The position numbers and the translations under genes are program-made. Positions 26,401 to 34,446 of a DNA stretch of 64,000 nt are shown here, piece by piece. The stretch is from Polyangia bacterium. Lineage in GTDB: Bacteria > Myxococcota_A > Polyangia > Nannocystales > Nannocystaceae. The stretch lies in the NCBI GenBank assembly GCA_030430565.1, contig JAUIKS010000009.1, positions 62,001 through 126,000 on the forward strand. The letters are read 5' to 3'. The notes beneath the pieces were generated by a model. It made no database searches. It was not told where the DNA came from and saw only the letters and a program-made list of their open reading frames with translations. Positions within the stretch are counted from its first letter, which is position 1. The number at the start of each line of letters is the position of its first letter.

Positions 26401-28528
26401 TTCGGTACAGGCGGCCGAGCGCGCGCAGGGCCGGGGTGTAGCCCGGGGTCAGCTCGAGCGCGCGCTCGAAGGCCGCGCGCGCCTCGCTCGGCTGGTCGGC
26501 GTGCTCGGCCAGCAGCTCGCCGCGCTCGACCAGCGCGGCGGTCCGCGCGGTGTCGTCCTCGAGGCGCTCCACCATCATCTCGAGCGTCACGAGCAGCCGG
26601 TCTTTGCGGTCGTGCGTGCGGCACAGCGCCGCGAGCTGGTAGAGCGCGAGGATGTCGGCCGCGTCGGCGCGCGCGACCTCCTCGAGGGTCTCGAGCGCGA
26701 GGTCGATGTCGTGCAGCTCGTGCTCGGCCATCGCCGCGACGCGGCGCAGCGCGGTCAGGCGATCGGGGCCCTCGGTCTCGCTGGCCTGCCGGCGCAGGGT
26801 CTCGACCGCCTGCGACCAGCGGCCGAGCTTCTCGTAGCTGCGGCCGAGCGCTCGCAGGGCGCTCGCCGACTTGGGGTCCTCGGTGACCGCGAGCTCGTAG
26901 GCCTCGGCGGCGGCGGCGAGGTCCTCGCGCCGGAACTCGTGGGCGTTGCCCAGCTGCAGCAGCACCTCGGCGCGCCCGGGGCCCGGCGACTGCGTGCGCG
27001 CCCAGTGCTCCAGGTGCGCCACGAGGCCCGCGAGGTCGCCCTTCTGGGCCAGCGCCGACGCCAGCGTCTCGCACACCCAGCGCTGCTCGGGCAGGTGCAG
27101 CCGACAGAACCGGAGGTTGTCGAGCAGCAGCTCGTAGAGCGCGCGCTGGCGCTCGGTCAGCGCCGGCGGCTCGCTCACGGTCCCCGCCGCGTGCTCGCCC
27201 GCAGCCTCGCCGGCGGCCTCGGTCGCCTGGGCGGCGCGGTCGACGTTGAGATGCCGCCACAGCAGCCGCGCGAGCTGCTCGCGGACGACGGCCTGCTCGC
27301 GCGGGTCCTCGATCAGCGGGGCGAACTTCGCGAGCGCGTCGATGTAGCCGGTCTGCTCCTCCGGCGGCCGGCTCGTGATCCGTTGCCGCTCCATGTAGCG
27401 GATCAGCTCGCTCAGCGGCGCGTAGGCGCTGGCGTCGTCGGGCTGCTTCTCGATCCAGGTCACGAGGTCGCGGGCGATGCCCTCGGCCAGCGCGCCCGAC
27501 TCGTCCTCGTGCTCCGCGACGCCGTCGAGCACCGTCAGCGCGGACAGCAGCGAGGTGCCCACGGTGATCGGGTCTTTGCTGGCCGCCGCGAGCTTGCGGT
27601 AGAGCGTCCCCAGCGTCAGCGCCTGGTCGTTGTCGGGGCGTCGCCGGACCTCGCGGATCAGCCGGCGCAGCGCGGTCTGATCGTCGGCGTCGGCGGCGTG
27701 CGCCTGCTCGAGCAGCGCGTGCCGGGCCTCGTTCTCCACGGTCAGCGCGGCGAGGTCCGTCAGCAGCGCGCAGCGCAGGCGCGGCGACTTGGTGCGCTTG
27801 AGCGACTTGTTGATCAGCTTGCGCGCCTCCTCAGAGCGCTCGAGCAGCAGCGCGGTGTCGATCGCGAGGCCGAGGCCGACCGGGTGCGAGGGCACGTAGC
27901 TCAGCGCCGACTTGTAGCTCTCGAAGGCGCGCGCGAGGTCGCCGGTCTGCTGCTCGCACATCAGGCCGTGCTCGATCCACGCGGCCGCGCGGGCGCCCGC
28001 GCCCATCTTCGGGCTGTTGGCCTGCTGCTGCAGCTTCTTCAGCTCGTCGGCGACGTTGTCGCCGGCGGCGGAGCTGCGCTCGCAGACCTCGCGGGTCGCC
28101 GCGGAGCCGCTCTCGGCGAGCAGCCGCTTGCCCGCGTCCTCGCGGCCGAGCTGGTGCTCGACGATGCGCCCGCACTCGCCGATCGTGACCGCGCGCAGCG
28201 TCGCGTCGTCGGTCTTCTTGCTCTCGGCCCGCAGCGTCGAGACCAGCCGCTCCCACGCGGCCGGGTTCTCGGTGTCGTCGCGCGGGGTCAGGACCTGCGA
28301 GTGCAGCGGGAGGTCGAGCGGCCACATCGAGCGCGTGGCGTCGACCAGGCTCGGCGGCGGCTGCTCCTCGCCGTGGTGGCTGACCTGGGCGGGCAGCACG
28401 GTCTCGAGGTCGAGCGGTCGCCCGAGCTCGTCAATGCCCGTCGCGGGCGCTGGCTCGCCGCGGCCCGTCGCGGCCACGTACGGGGCCGAGCCGGGGATCG
28501 GCGGCGGCTGGAGGTCATGGCGGCTCAC
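23402..28528 (-). CDS. Giant TPR-repeat protein A (1708 aa)
   Basis: The GTG at 28528 overlaps the stop of the upstream gene as GTGA, so translation is probably coupled; the frame is open further upstream to 28597 but only inside that gene. The N-terminal 100 residues are Pro-rich. From about 130 to 1400 the protein is a long superhelix of TPR units, e.g. ARAFESYKSALSYVPSHPVGL, AAAEAYELAVTEDPKSASALRALGRSYEKLGRW and ARRAYERAIEVDPEDSLTRREYEVLL. The last 240 residues form a separate module (LLGLTNFQLAATSVNNAAVLM, RLILGSNLWLRGDADAWRGL) which resembles the C-terminus of protein B in layout. No signal peptide or membrane segment is seen. It may form a large scaffold with protein B; function unknown. 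Confidence 0.85.
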   Translation of the reverse strand: MSRHDLQPPPIPGSAPYVAATGRGEPAPATGIDELGRPLDLETVLPAQVSHHGEEQPPPSLVDATRSMWPLDLPLHSQVLTPRDDTENPAAWERLVSTLRAESKKTDDATLRAVTIGECGRIVEHQLGREDAGKRLLAESGSAATREVCERSSAAGDNVADELKKLQQQANSPKMGAGARAAAWIEHGLMCEQQTGDLARAFESYKSALSYVPSHPVGLGLAIDTALLLERSEEARKLINKSLKRTKSPRLRCALLTDLAALTVENEARHALLEQAHAADADDQTALRRLIREVRRRPDNDQALTLGTLYRKLAAASKDPITVGTSLLSALTVLDGVAEHEDESGALAEGIARDLVTWIEKQPDDASAYAPLSELIRYMERQRITSRPPEEQTGYIDALAKFAPLIEDPREQAVVREQLARLLWRHLNVDRAAQATEAAGEAAGEHAAGTVSEPPALTERQRALYELLLDNLRFCRLHLPEQRWVCETLASALAQKGDLAGLVAHLEHWARTQSPGPGRAEVLLQLGNAHEFRREDLAAAAEAYELAVTEDPKSASALRALGRSYEKLGRWSQAVETLRRQASETEGPDRLTALRRVAAMAEHELHDIDLALETLEEVARADAADILALYQLAALCRTHDRKDRLLVTLEMMVERLEDDTARTAALVERGELLAEHADQPSEARAAFERALELTPGYTPALRALGRLYRKSDDLEALLSLQDPEVDPISDPALLAMKAGRVCFEEIGDIARAIEYLRAAYELNPDLVPAREFLMQLYRADGQITEEYDLLRAQDPPEAPALLADYHYRLGLIALALAEGKDRKTERKEPPEKNFNRALQHFRAAIGTQPSHGLARDQLRALLAKHNDTANLVRMLEDQLAHVEGKAKVSVLTELGRLHTTVPRGLENARRAYERAIEVDPEDSLTRREYEVLLRQIDDRKTLPTQRLALARISEDTHYKATLLVESAETLLASGAAEDREFAANAILGALREDPGNPYAVRQLEGLLSDPNSPLTMTEAVGARAVRAQSDAERAIFYLESAELLEWSGAQNEAQRAYRAALRAIPALAPADAGLRRIASGRQREQTAKTRVVSVHTLMAEARDAAVRAGSSRDPADARAALQLLGQILTRDPHYRDAIGLTRALASQLAEPKPALTLLANVFGRVTESSLRYELGVFLGEHASRPEDAVAYFKIAADARPEGRQALRGLVRCYQQLGDEEKSSVAMERLLGLYDPGEPSAVDLRLSLATYLSRSEKTLKRALEHTRIILKARADDPRALLLMADLLERINRREEAAMVLERLISRERGSDRLHSYHMRRARLLADIKGRERDALSSVERAAELNPANRTTILLLTRLLERAGETERVSAYLDPIRTAITTNIARGGVATSDLRLLAEIAQRSTPALAEVSRLVIHAVEPSAGAATPKGAMQAATVGGLQRVLGTAAMRSALLSNGESPDLNDLLACVEAAMDRMHVEFEGLRSQDLSPLPSAADPWALKVPLEKWGPLLGLTNFQLAATSVNNAAVLMVENNQPRLILGSNLWLRGDADAWRGLAAVAIARRALGGERIRALTPIDLDLMIASSFEAAKVFNAITADPDSDRLRELTGLLVKQLSRRQRKALSRICQGLAAAHFEPATTARATTMTDLHMALLLSGDIKGCLSAACLLDGFAKGPLGKRISLSRFAQDLLIFILGENYLLLREVAASK

Positions 28529-31500
28529 AGCATCTCCTCCACATCGATGATCTCGAGCACCTCGCTCGGGTCGTAGCCGAGCGAGCGTCGCAGCCACAGG
28601 TGCTCATCCGAGACGATGAAGCTGATCAGGCGAGCGGCGCGCTGGCTCGGGAGCTCGCGCGCCTCGGCGAAGCGGATGAGGCTGGCTCTTGGGTCACCTG
28701 AACAAAGGACCCCGGCGCGGTCCTCGAGCGCGCGCAGGGTGTCTTGAAAGCGCGCGGGGTCGAAGCTCTCGGCCTCGCGCGCGAACTGCTCGGCGGCCTC
28801 GCCGAAGTCGATCGACGCGGCCGAGTCCGCGAGCAGCTCGATGACCTGCTCGCTGATCGCTTCGTCGTAGGGGACCGTCAGCTCGAGGCCCACGCCGACG
28901 CCCTCGCACAGGCCGAACAGCAGCCCCGAGAGCTGCGCGGGCGTCATCCCCTCGGTCGTGAAGTCGCCGCCGAGCGCGAGCCGGAGCAGCGCGCGCCCGA
29001 TCGCGTCGCGCGCCAGCGGGGAGTTGGGCGCCGCGTTCAGCTCGCGGCCGACCACCAAGAGCGGCCCGTCGCCGAGGTAGGCCACCGCCGTGTCGCCCCC
29101 GCCCGCTTTCTTCTTCGAGCGCAGGTACACCGGCGGCACCGGGATGCCGAGGATCGTCGCCAGCGCGCGCACCACGCTGGCGAGCTTGCTCGCGGGCGGC
29201 AGGCTGCGGCGCGAGCCGATCTTGATCGGCGGCGGCGGGCCGCCGGGCAGCGAGGTCAGGCAGGCGACCCCCTCGCGCAGCAGCGCGAAGGCGGCGCCCC
29301 CGTACATCCCGTCGGTCGACAGCGTCGGCGTCCCGCGGTCCGCGAGCTCCGGGATCGGCCATGGCTCTGGGAACAGGTCGTCGCAGCCGCGACCGCTGAG
29401 CACGCTGCTCGGCTCGAGCACCTCGAGCGCCGCGGTCGCGACGTACTCGCCGTCGCTGCGCTCGAGCGCGCTGAACAGGCGCACGCAGCCCTCGACCGAC
29501 TTGATCAGCGCGCGGCGCTCGTCGCCGCGGTCGCGCAGGACGACGCGATGGGCCGCGAGCCCGAAGGCGAGCGCCGCGGCGCCGCGCTCGGGCTTGCCGG
29601 CCTTGGCCTGCAGCTTCGCCAGCTCGGTCGTGCTCTCGGTGTCGAGCGGGCGCAGCTTCAGGTAGTCCTCCATCAGCCGCAGCGCGTCGTCGGGCTGGCG
29701 CAGGACGTCGCGGTGCAGCGCGGCGAGCGTTCGCAGGCTGCGGGCGCGCTCCTCCTCGCCGCCGACCGCGAGCAGCAGGTGCAGGGTCTCGACGCGCTGG
29801 TCGACCTCGCCGTGCTTCGACGCGAGCCGATCCGCCGCGCGCAGGGCGTGACGCGGGTGGTAGCCGCCCCGGCTCGCGCGGATGTAGTAGTCGATCGCTT
29901 GCTTGAAGTCGCCGGCCTTCTCGAGCGCCTCGGCGATGAAGAACTGGACCGCGGCCTTGCGCTCCGGCGCGCTCTCCAGCGCGAGCGCGCGGCGCAGCTG
30001 GATCGCGGTCTCGCTCCAGCGACCCAGCTCGCTGTAGGCGGCGGCGAGCTCCATGGGCACGGCCGGATCGTTGGCGACCGACTCGCCGACCTGCGAGCGC
30101 GTGTTCTTGGCGGCGATGGTCTGCCCGTGCTCGAGCAGCTCGACCGCGCACTCGGGCCCGTCGCCTTCGCGCCCGAGCCGGGCCAACGCCCGCAGCGCGC
30201 GGCCGGTGAGGGTGCCGGCGTGGTCCAGCGCCTCGACCCTGCGCAGCAGCGAGGTGCTCAGCGCCGGCGCGTCTTTTCCTCCGTGCACGGCGCAGGTCTG
30301 CCACAGCCCGTGGAACGCGATGCGCGAGGCGGGGTCGTGGCTGAGCGCTTTCTCGAACAGGCGCCAGGCCGCCTTCGCGCCGTTGGGCAGCTTCGACGCG
30401 GGGGCGTGCAGCGCGAGGCGGCCGGCGCGGCACAGCGCCTCGACCTTGTGCCCGATGAGCTTGAGCTTGTCGGCGAGCTGCTCGTAGGTGGCGATCGACT
30501 GCTCGAGGTCCTTGCGCGTCTCGAAGTTAGCGAGGATCCGCAGCTTGGCGTGCAGCGCCGGCAGGTAGTCGGGGCAGGCCGCGAGCGCGCGGTCGACGGT
30601 CGCGCGCGCCTCCTTGTGGCGACCGTGCCTGCTGTACAGCTCGCTCGCGCGGCACAAGAGCGCCGCTCTCTCGGCCGCGGGGCGGCCGCCCTTCGCCGCG
30701 GAGATCAGCGCCTGGATCGACTTGTCGGCCTCCTGCGGCCGGCGCCGCTGCTCGATCCGCGTGCGCGCGCGCCGGGCCAGGTCGTTCGTCGGGTCGAGCT
30801 CGAGCAGCGCGCCGAAGGCCTTGTCGGCCGCGTGCAGGTCGCCGCCGGCCTCGGCCGCCTGAGCTGCCCGAAAGCGCATGTCGAGCACGGCGGGGTCGCG
30901 CGCGGGGTCGCGGCGCCGGTCGCCCTTGACGCGGACCGAGAGCTGCTCGGCGAGCGCGCCGTAGGCCGTCGCGATGATCCGCGGGCGCGCGACCAGCCGG
31001 GCAGCGCGGACGAGGTGCCGCTGGCTCACGACGTCGCCCGCGTCGGCGGTCACGGCGGCCTGCAGGTAGCGGACCGCGCTCTCGGGGGAAGGTGTCCGCT
31101 CGGCCAGCTCCAGCGCGATCGCGCGGCGATCGCCGGGCCCGCGCTCCCACACCAAGGCCTCGCGCGCGGCGGTGCGGAACAGGTCCTGGTGCTCGGGCGA
31201 GAACTTGCAGAGGTCGAGCAGCAGGTTGCGCAGCAGCCCGATCTGCGGCGCCAGGTCGACGCCGCGGCGCAGCGACTGGATCGCGCCGAGCTCGTCGTCG
31301 AGCTCGCGCGCCTGCAGCAGCGCGGTGCGGTACAGCAGCAGCGCGCGCGTCCAGGCGCTCTTGACCGTCTCGAGGTGCTTGGCGAACAGCCGCACCAGCA
31401 GCTGCGGCCGCTGCAGCTCGGCGGCGAGCTGCTCGCTGAAGTGCAGCGCCGGCAGGTGCCCCGGGTACGACTTGAGCAGGCGCCCGAGCTCGACCAGCGC

Positions 31501-33378
31501 GGCCTCGCGATCGCCCAGCTCACTCGCGAGCAGGTTGGCGATCTCGAGGTGCAGCGCGATCCGGCGCTCGCGGTCGTCGGCGTGCTCGAGGCGCCTGCGC
31601 AGCAGCTCGAGCAGCTGCGTGTGGTCGCCGTCCTCGCGCAGCATGCTCTCGAACAGCTCGAGGCTCGGCTGGTCGTCGGGGACGGCCTTGAGCGCGGCGT
31701 CGAGGTCGACGTAGGCCGCGCCGCGGTCGCCGATCTCGAGCGCGAGCTCGGCCTTGCGGTGCAGCAGCTTGGCCTTGCGCACCGGGTTGGCGGTGAGCTT
31801 GACCTCCTGCTCGGTGATCTGGCGCAGCTCTTTGCTGCGACCGGCGCGCGCGAGCAGGCGCGCGAGCAGCTGCACCGACGGCAGGTGCTCGGGCTGGAGC
31901 TTGAGCAGCGCGACGAGGATCTTGGTCGCGTGCTCGGGGTCCTCGTCGCGCGCGTGCAGCTGGCTGAGGACCGAGAGCAGAAACACCTTGCGCGGGCCGG
32001 GCTCTTTGCTGCGCGTGAGCTCGTCCTGGTACAGCTCGCGCAGCGCGTCGTGGCGGCCGAGCTGGTGCAGCGTCTGCTCGAGGCGATCGAGGCCGGGGCG
32101 GTAGGTCGGGCACGCGGCGGCGGCCTGCTCGTAGAGCTGGCGCGCGCCCTCGGTCTCGCCGAGGTGCTCCTCCATGACCTGACCCGCGCGCAGCAGCGCC
32201 TGGGCCTGGGCCTCGGGCGAGAGCCCGGCCTGCTCGGCCGTCGAGTACTGGAGCTTGAGCAGCTCCAGCAGCTGCGACCAGGCCTCGTTGGCGATCAGGT
32301 AGCGGCCCGCGTCCTCGAGCGCCGGGATGTGCTCGGGGTAGAGCCGCAGCGCCTTGCGCATGGCGGCGAGGCCCTCGGTGACGCGATCGAGGCGCAGCAT
32401 CGCCAGCCGCCCGATCCGGTAGAACAGCTCGGCCTGGGCCGGGACATCGGTCTCGCCGATCGCCTTGAGCTGACCCAGGCACGCCTCGACGGCCATGTCG
32501 TAGCGGCTCGTCGCCATGCTCACGGTCTCGAGCTCGCGCCACAGGCTGAGGTTCTCGGGCTGCGCGTACGCGGCCGCCTGCAGCAGCTGCACCGCGGCCG
32601 GGCGCTCTTTGTTCGCGCCCAGCACCACGCTCGCCCGCGCCAGCGCGAGCGCGCGGCGGGGGCCCGCGGGGTGAGACTCGGCGTCGAGCTCGGAGGCGAG
32701 CAAGATCCACGAGGCGTCGCCGCTGGCGTGGGCGGCGAGGTTGAGGTCGCGGGCGAGGCAGCTGTGGTTGGGCAGCTCCTCGAGCGCGGCGACCAGCATC
32801 TCGGTGGCGAGCTTGAGATCGCCGCCGCGGCGGGCCTCGAGCAGCGCGAGGTCGCGGAACACTGCGGCCACGGCCGCCGGATCGTGGAGCACGTCGAGCT
32901 GCGCCTCGAGGTTCTCGATAAGCGCGAAGACGTCGCCCTTGAGCAGCGCCACCGCCTCGACCGAGCGGAGCACCGCGAGGTCGCGGGGCGTGGCCTTGAG
33001 CGCGGCGCGGTAGCACTGCAGCGCCGCCGCGCGGTCGCCGAAGTGGCGCTCAACGAGCTTGCCGCGCTCGCGGTACAGCGCCGCCGCCTCGCGGGGGTGC
33101 CTCGTCGCGCGAATCTCTTGATCGAGGTAGCGGACGGCGTTTCGAACGTCGCCGCGGCGGAGATAGATCCGATAGAGCAGCCGCATCGCCGGGCGCAGAT
33201 CGGGGACCAGCTCGAGCGCGTGGGCGAGGAGGCGGAGCGCCTCCGCGTCCTCGCCTCGCGCGGCGCACCAGCGTCCACAGGTCACCGCGATGACGGCGCG
33301 AAGCTGCGGCTGACTCACGGGCGTCTTTGACAGCACCTGCAACATTTCGAGCAGGGGCATTTCCTCGGCGCCTGACAT
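28525..33378 (-). CDS. Giant TPR-repeat protein B (1617 aa)
   Basis: Start ATG 33378 (MSGAEEMPLLEMLQVLSKTP). Residues about 30-1370 are TPR units, e.g. AEALRLLAHALELVPDLRPAMRLLYRIYL, AALQCYRAALKATPRDLAVL and RQLYEQAAAACPTYRPGLDRLEQTL. The C-terminal module (about 1380-1617) contains ATILGIPVPPVYLRSKKK, LLVVGRELNAAPNSPLARDAIGRALL and a helical end (EVLEIIDVEEML). Its order of elements matches the C-terminus of protein A. It is the first gene of a two-gene unit with a 4-nt overlap. The opposite strand has a 1528-codon open frame, a shadow of the strong GC3 bias. No signal peptide was seen; a cytoplasmic scaffold is the simplest reading. Confidence 0.85.
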   Translation of the reverse strand: MSGAEEMPLLEMLQVLSKTPVSQPQLRAVIAVTCGRWCAARGEDAEALRLLAHALELVPDLRPAMRLLYRIYLRRGDVRNAVRYLDQEIRATRHPREAAALYRERGKLVERHFGDRAAALQCYRAALKATPRDLAVLRSVEAVALLKGDVFALIENLEAQLDVLHDPAAVAAVFRDLALLEARRGGDLKLATEMLVAALEELPNHSCLARDLNLAAHASGDASWILLASELDAESHPAGPRRALALARASVVLGANKERPAAVQLLQAAAYAQPENLSLWRELETVSMATSRYDMAVEACLGQLKAIGETDVPAQAELFYRIGRLAMLRLDRVTEGLAAMRKALRLYPEHIPALEDAGRYLIANEAWSQLLELLKLQYSTAEQAGLSPEAQAQALLRAGQVMEEHLGETEGARQLYEQAAAACPTYRPGLDRLEQTLHQLGRHDALRELYQDELTRSKEPGPRKVFLLSVLSQLHARDEDPEHATKILVALLKLQPEHLPSVQLLARLLARAGRSKELRQITEQEVKLTANPVRKAKLLHRKAELALEIGDRGAAYVDLDAALKAVPDDQPSLELFESMLREDGDHTQLLELLRRRLEHADDRERRIALHLEIANLLASELGDREAALVELGRLLKSYPGHLPALHFSEQLAAELQRPQLLVRLFAKHLETVKSAWTRALLLYRTALLQARELDDELGAIQSLRRGVDLAPQIGLLRNLLLDLCKFSPEHQDLFRTAAREALVWERGPGDRRAIALELAERTPSPESAVRYLQAAVTADAGDVVSQRHLVRAARLVARPRIIATAYGALAEQLSVRVKGDRRRDPARDPAVLDMRFRAAQAAEAGGDLHAADKAFGALLELDPTNDLARRARTRIEQRRRPQEADKSIQALISAAKGGRPAAERAALLCRASELYSRHGRHKEARATVDRALAACPDYLPALHAKLRILANFETRKDLEQSIATYEQLADKLKLIGHKVEALCRAGRLALHAPASKLPNGAKAAWRLFEKALSHDPASRIAFHGLWQTCAVHGGKDAPALSTSLLRRVEALDHAGTLTGRALRALARLGREGDGPECAVELLEHGQTIAAKNTRSQVGESVANDPAVPMELAAAYSELGRWSETAIQLRRALALESAPERKAAVQFFIAEALEKAGDFKQAIDYYIRASRGGYHPRHALRAADRLASKHGEVDQRVETLHLLLAVGGEEERARSLRTLAALHRDVLRQPDDALRLMEDYLKLRPLDTESTTELAKLQAKAGKPERGAAALAFGLAAHRVVLRDRGDERRALIKSVEGCVRLFSALERSDGEYVATAALEVLEPSSVLSGRGCDDLFPEPWPIPELADRGTPTLSTDGMYGGAAFALLREGVACLTSLPGGPPPPIKIGSRRSLPPASKLASVVRALATILGIPVPPVYLRSKKKAGGGDTAVAYLGDGPLLVVGRELNAAPNSPLARDAIGRALLRLALGGDFTTEGMTPAQLSGLLFGLCEGVGVGLELTVPYDEAISEQVIELLADSAASIDFGEAAEQFAREAESFDPARFQDTLRALEDRAGVLCSGDPRASLIRFAEARELPSQRAARLISFIVSDEHLWLRRSLGYDPSEVLEIIDVEEML

Positions 33379-33649
33379 GAGAGGCGGAGGATACCTCGGC
33401 CGCCTACCGCGCTGGGACCCTGTTCCGACAATTCGCCCTGAGCGATCACCCGTCCGCGCGAGCTCGCCGCGTCATCGCGGCGCGCGAGCGTGGCTCCGCG
33501 CGAGGAAAACCGAGCGCTGACGCGGACGTCGGCGGGCTCGCGCGCCCCGGGGGAACCGTCACCGGGGAGAGATCGCAAGCGGTGTCGATCTCGCTCGATC
33601 CCGCCCGAGCGCCTCACCCGTATGTGCGCAGATTGCGGATCGAGTCCGC

Positions 33650-34399
33650 TCAAGCCTGCGCGGGCGGCGTGCTCTGCTGCGCGATCCCTCGCAGGTAGTC
33701 CTCGATCGAATACGTCCGCGGTTCGCAACCCTCGGCGGTGCGGCGCGCCGCGAGCAGCGAGACGATCAGCTCAAGCGTTTCGAACCGACCTGTCATGCTG
33801 AAGAATTCGTTCTCGAAAACGGGCGGGCGGCGTGCGAGCTGCTCGTGCACCCACTCGGAATCGCTCTCCGCGTCGGCTCGCTTTCGCGCGCGGTCGTCCT
33901 CGTTCGCGTTCGCGTCCGCGCTCGCGTCTGCGGCCGGGACGTAGGGCGTCGTCTGCAGATGAAAGCTCGTGTCGAGCGCCGCGCCCGGTGGGAGGCGTGG
34001 GTCGCCAGGTGTCACCGTAGACCCGAGGATCGCCTCGTACGCCTGATCGACCGGGGAGAAGTAGACGAAGTGGTGGCGCAGCAGCAGGCGCAGTCGCCGG
34101 GGGTCGTTGCCGTCACCGATCCAGATCGCGCCCATCTCCCGCGTGATCAGATCGCCCACGTACGCGCCCGCGCCTGCGGCCAGCAGCGACAGGATCGGCT
34201 CGCGCTGCTCGCCGCGCGCTTGCGCGAGGTAGTGGTCCAAGACCGCGAGCGAGGTCGTCGTGCCGTCGAGGTCGAACGCGAGCGCGCGCCGGACTTGTTC
34301 GCGCAGCGACGTGACCAGCTGCGCGACGAGCTCCTCGGCGGGACTCCGTCCATGTGCGTCTTGCGCGCGCGGATGCGATAAACCTGGGGGCCGGGGCAT
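33650..34399 (-). CDS. Hypothetical protein with acidic/Ala-rich insert
   Basis: 249 aa from the ATG at 34399 (MPRPPGLSHPRAQDAHGRSP); the open frame to 34654 would overlap the divergent gene. Residues 20-130 look globular (LVTSLREQVRRALAFDLDGTTTSLAVLDHYLAQARG, AAGAGAYVGDLITREMGAIW). Residues about 160-190 are a low-complexity Ala/Asp/Asn stretch (ADASADANANEDD). The C-terminus is helical. The ALAFDLDGTTT phrase recalls a HAD motif I, but the other HAD motifs are not visible. It is divergent from the CpXC-HEAT gene, 47 bp away. Family not recognised. Confidence 0.6.
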   Translation of the reverse strand: MPRPPGLSHPRAQDAHGRSPAEELVAQLVTSLREQVRRALAFDLDGTTTSLAVLDHYLAQARGEQREPILSLLAAGAGAYVGDLITREMGAIWIGDGNDPRRLRLLLRHHFVYFSPVDQAYEAILGSTVTPGDPRLPPGAALDTSFHLQTTPYVPAADASADANANEDDRARKRADAESDSEWVHEQLARRPPVFENEFFSMTGRFETLELIVSLLAARRTAEGCEPRTYSIEDYLRGIAQQSTPPAQA

Positions 34400-34408
34400 G
34401 CTGACTGC

Positions 34409-34438
34409 TTTACACCACGAAACTCTCGACGCTATTTT
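34409..34438 (+). promoter_or_regulatory. Candidate sigma70 promoter of the CpXC-HEAT gene
   Basis: TTTACA (34409-34414) and TATTTT (34433-34438) are separated by 18 bp in the 47-bp gap between divergent genes. Transcription would begin near 34445, only a few bases before the GTG at 34447, so the message would be nearly leaderless. This is a pattern match only. Confidence 0.3.
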
Positions 34439-34446
34439 CCGTTGCT

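Noticed and set aside
26501-28576. 691-codon + strand ORF opposite giant TPR protein A
   Set aside because: Same reason: antisense shadow, no motif, and it would overlap both TPR genes.
28744-33330. 1528-codon + strand ORF opposite giant TPR protein B
   Set aside because: Shadow of GC3 bias: composition is Arg/Ala/Gly/Leu without domain pattern, while the minus strand shows regular TPR units.
33315-33728. Minus-strand ORF in the gap between giant TPR protein B and the 33650 gene
   Set aside because: Overlaps both neighbours, has no SD and shows an Arg/Gly-rich shadow composition.
33740-34399. HAD hydrolase identity for the 33650-34399 gene from the phrase AFDLDGTTT
   Set aside because: The other HAD motifs (Ser/Thr, Lys and the acidic motif IV) are not recognisable downstream, so the resemblance may be chance.
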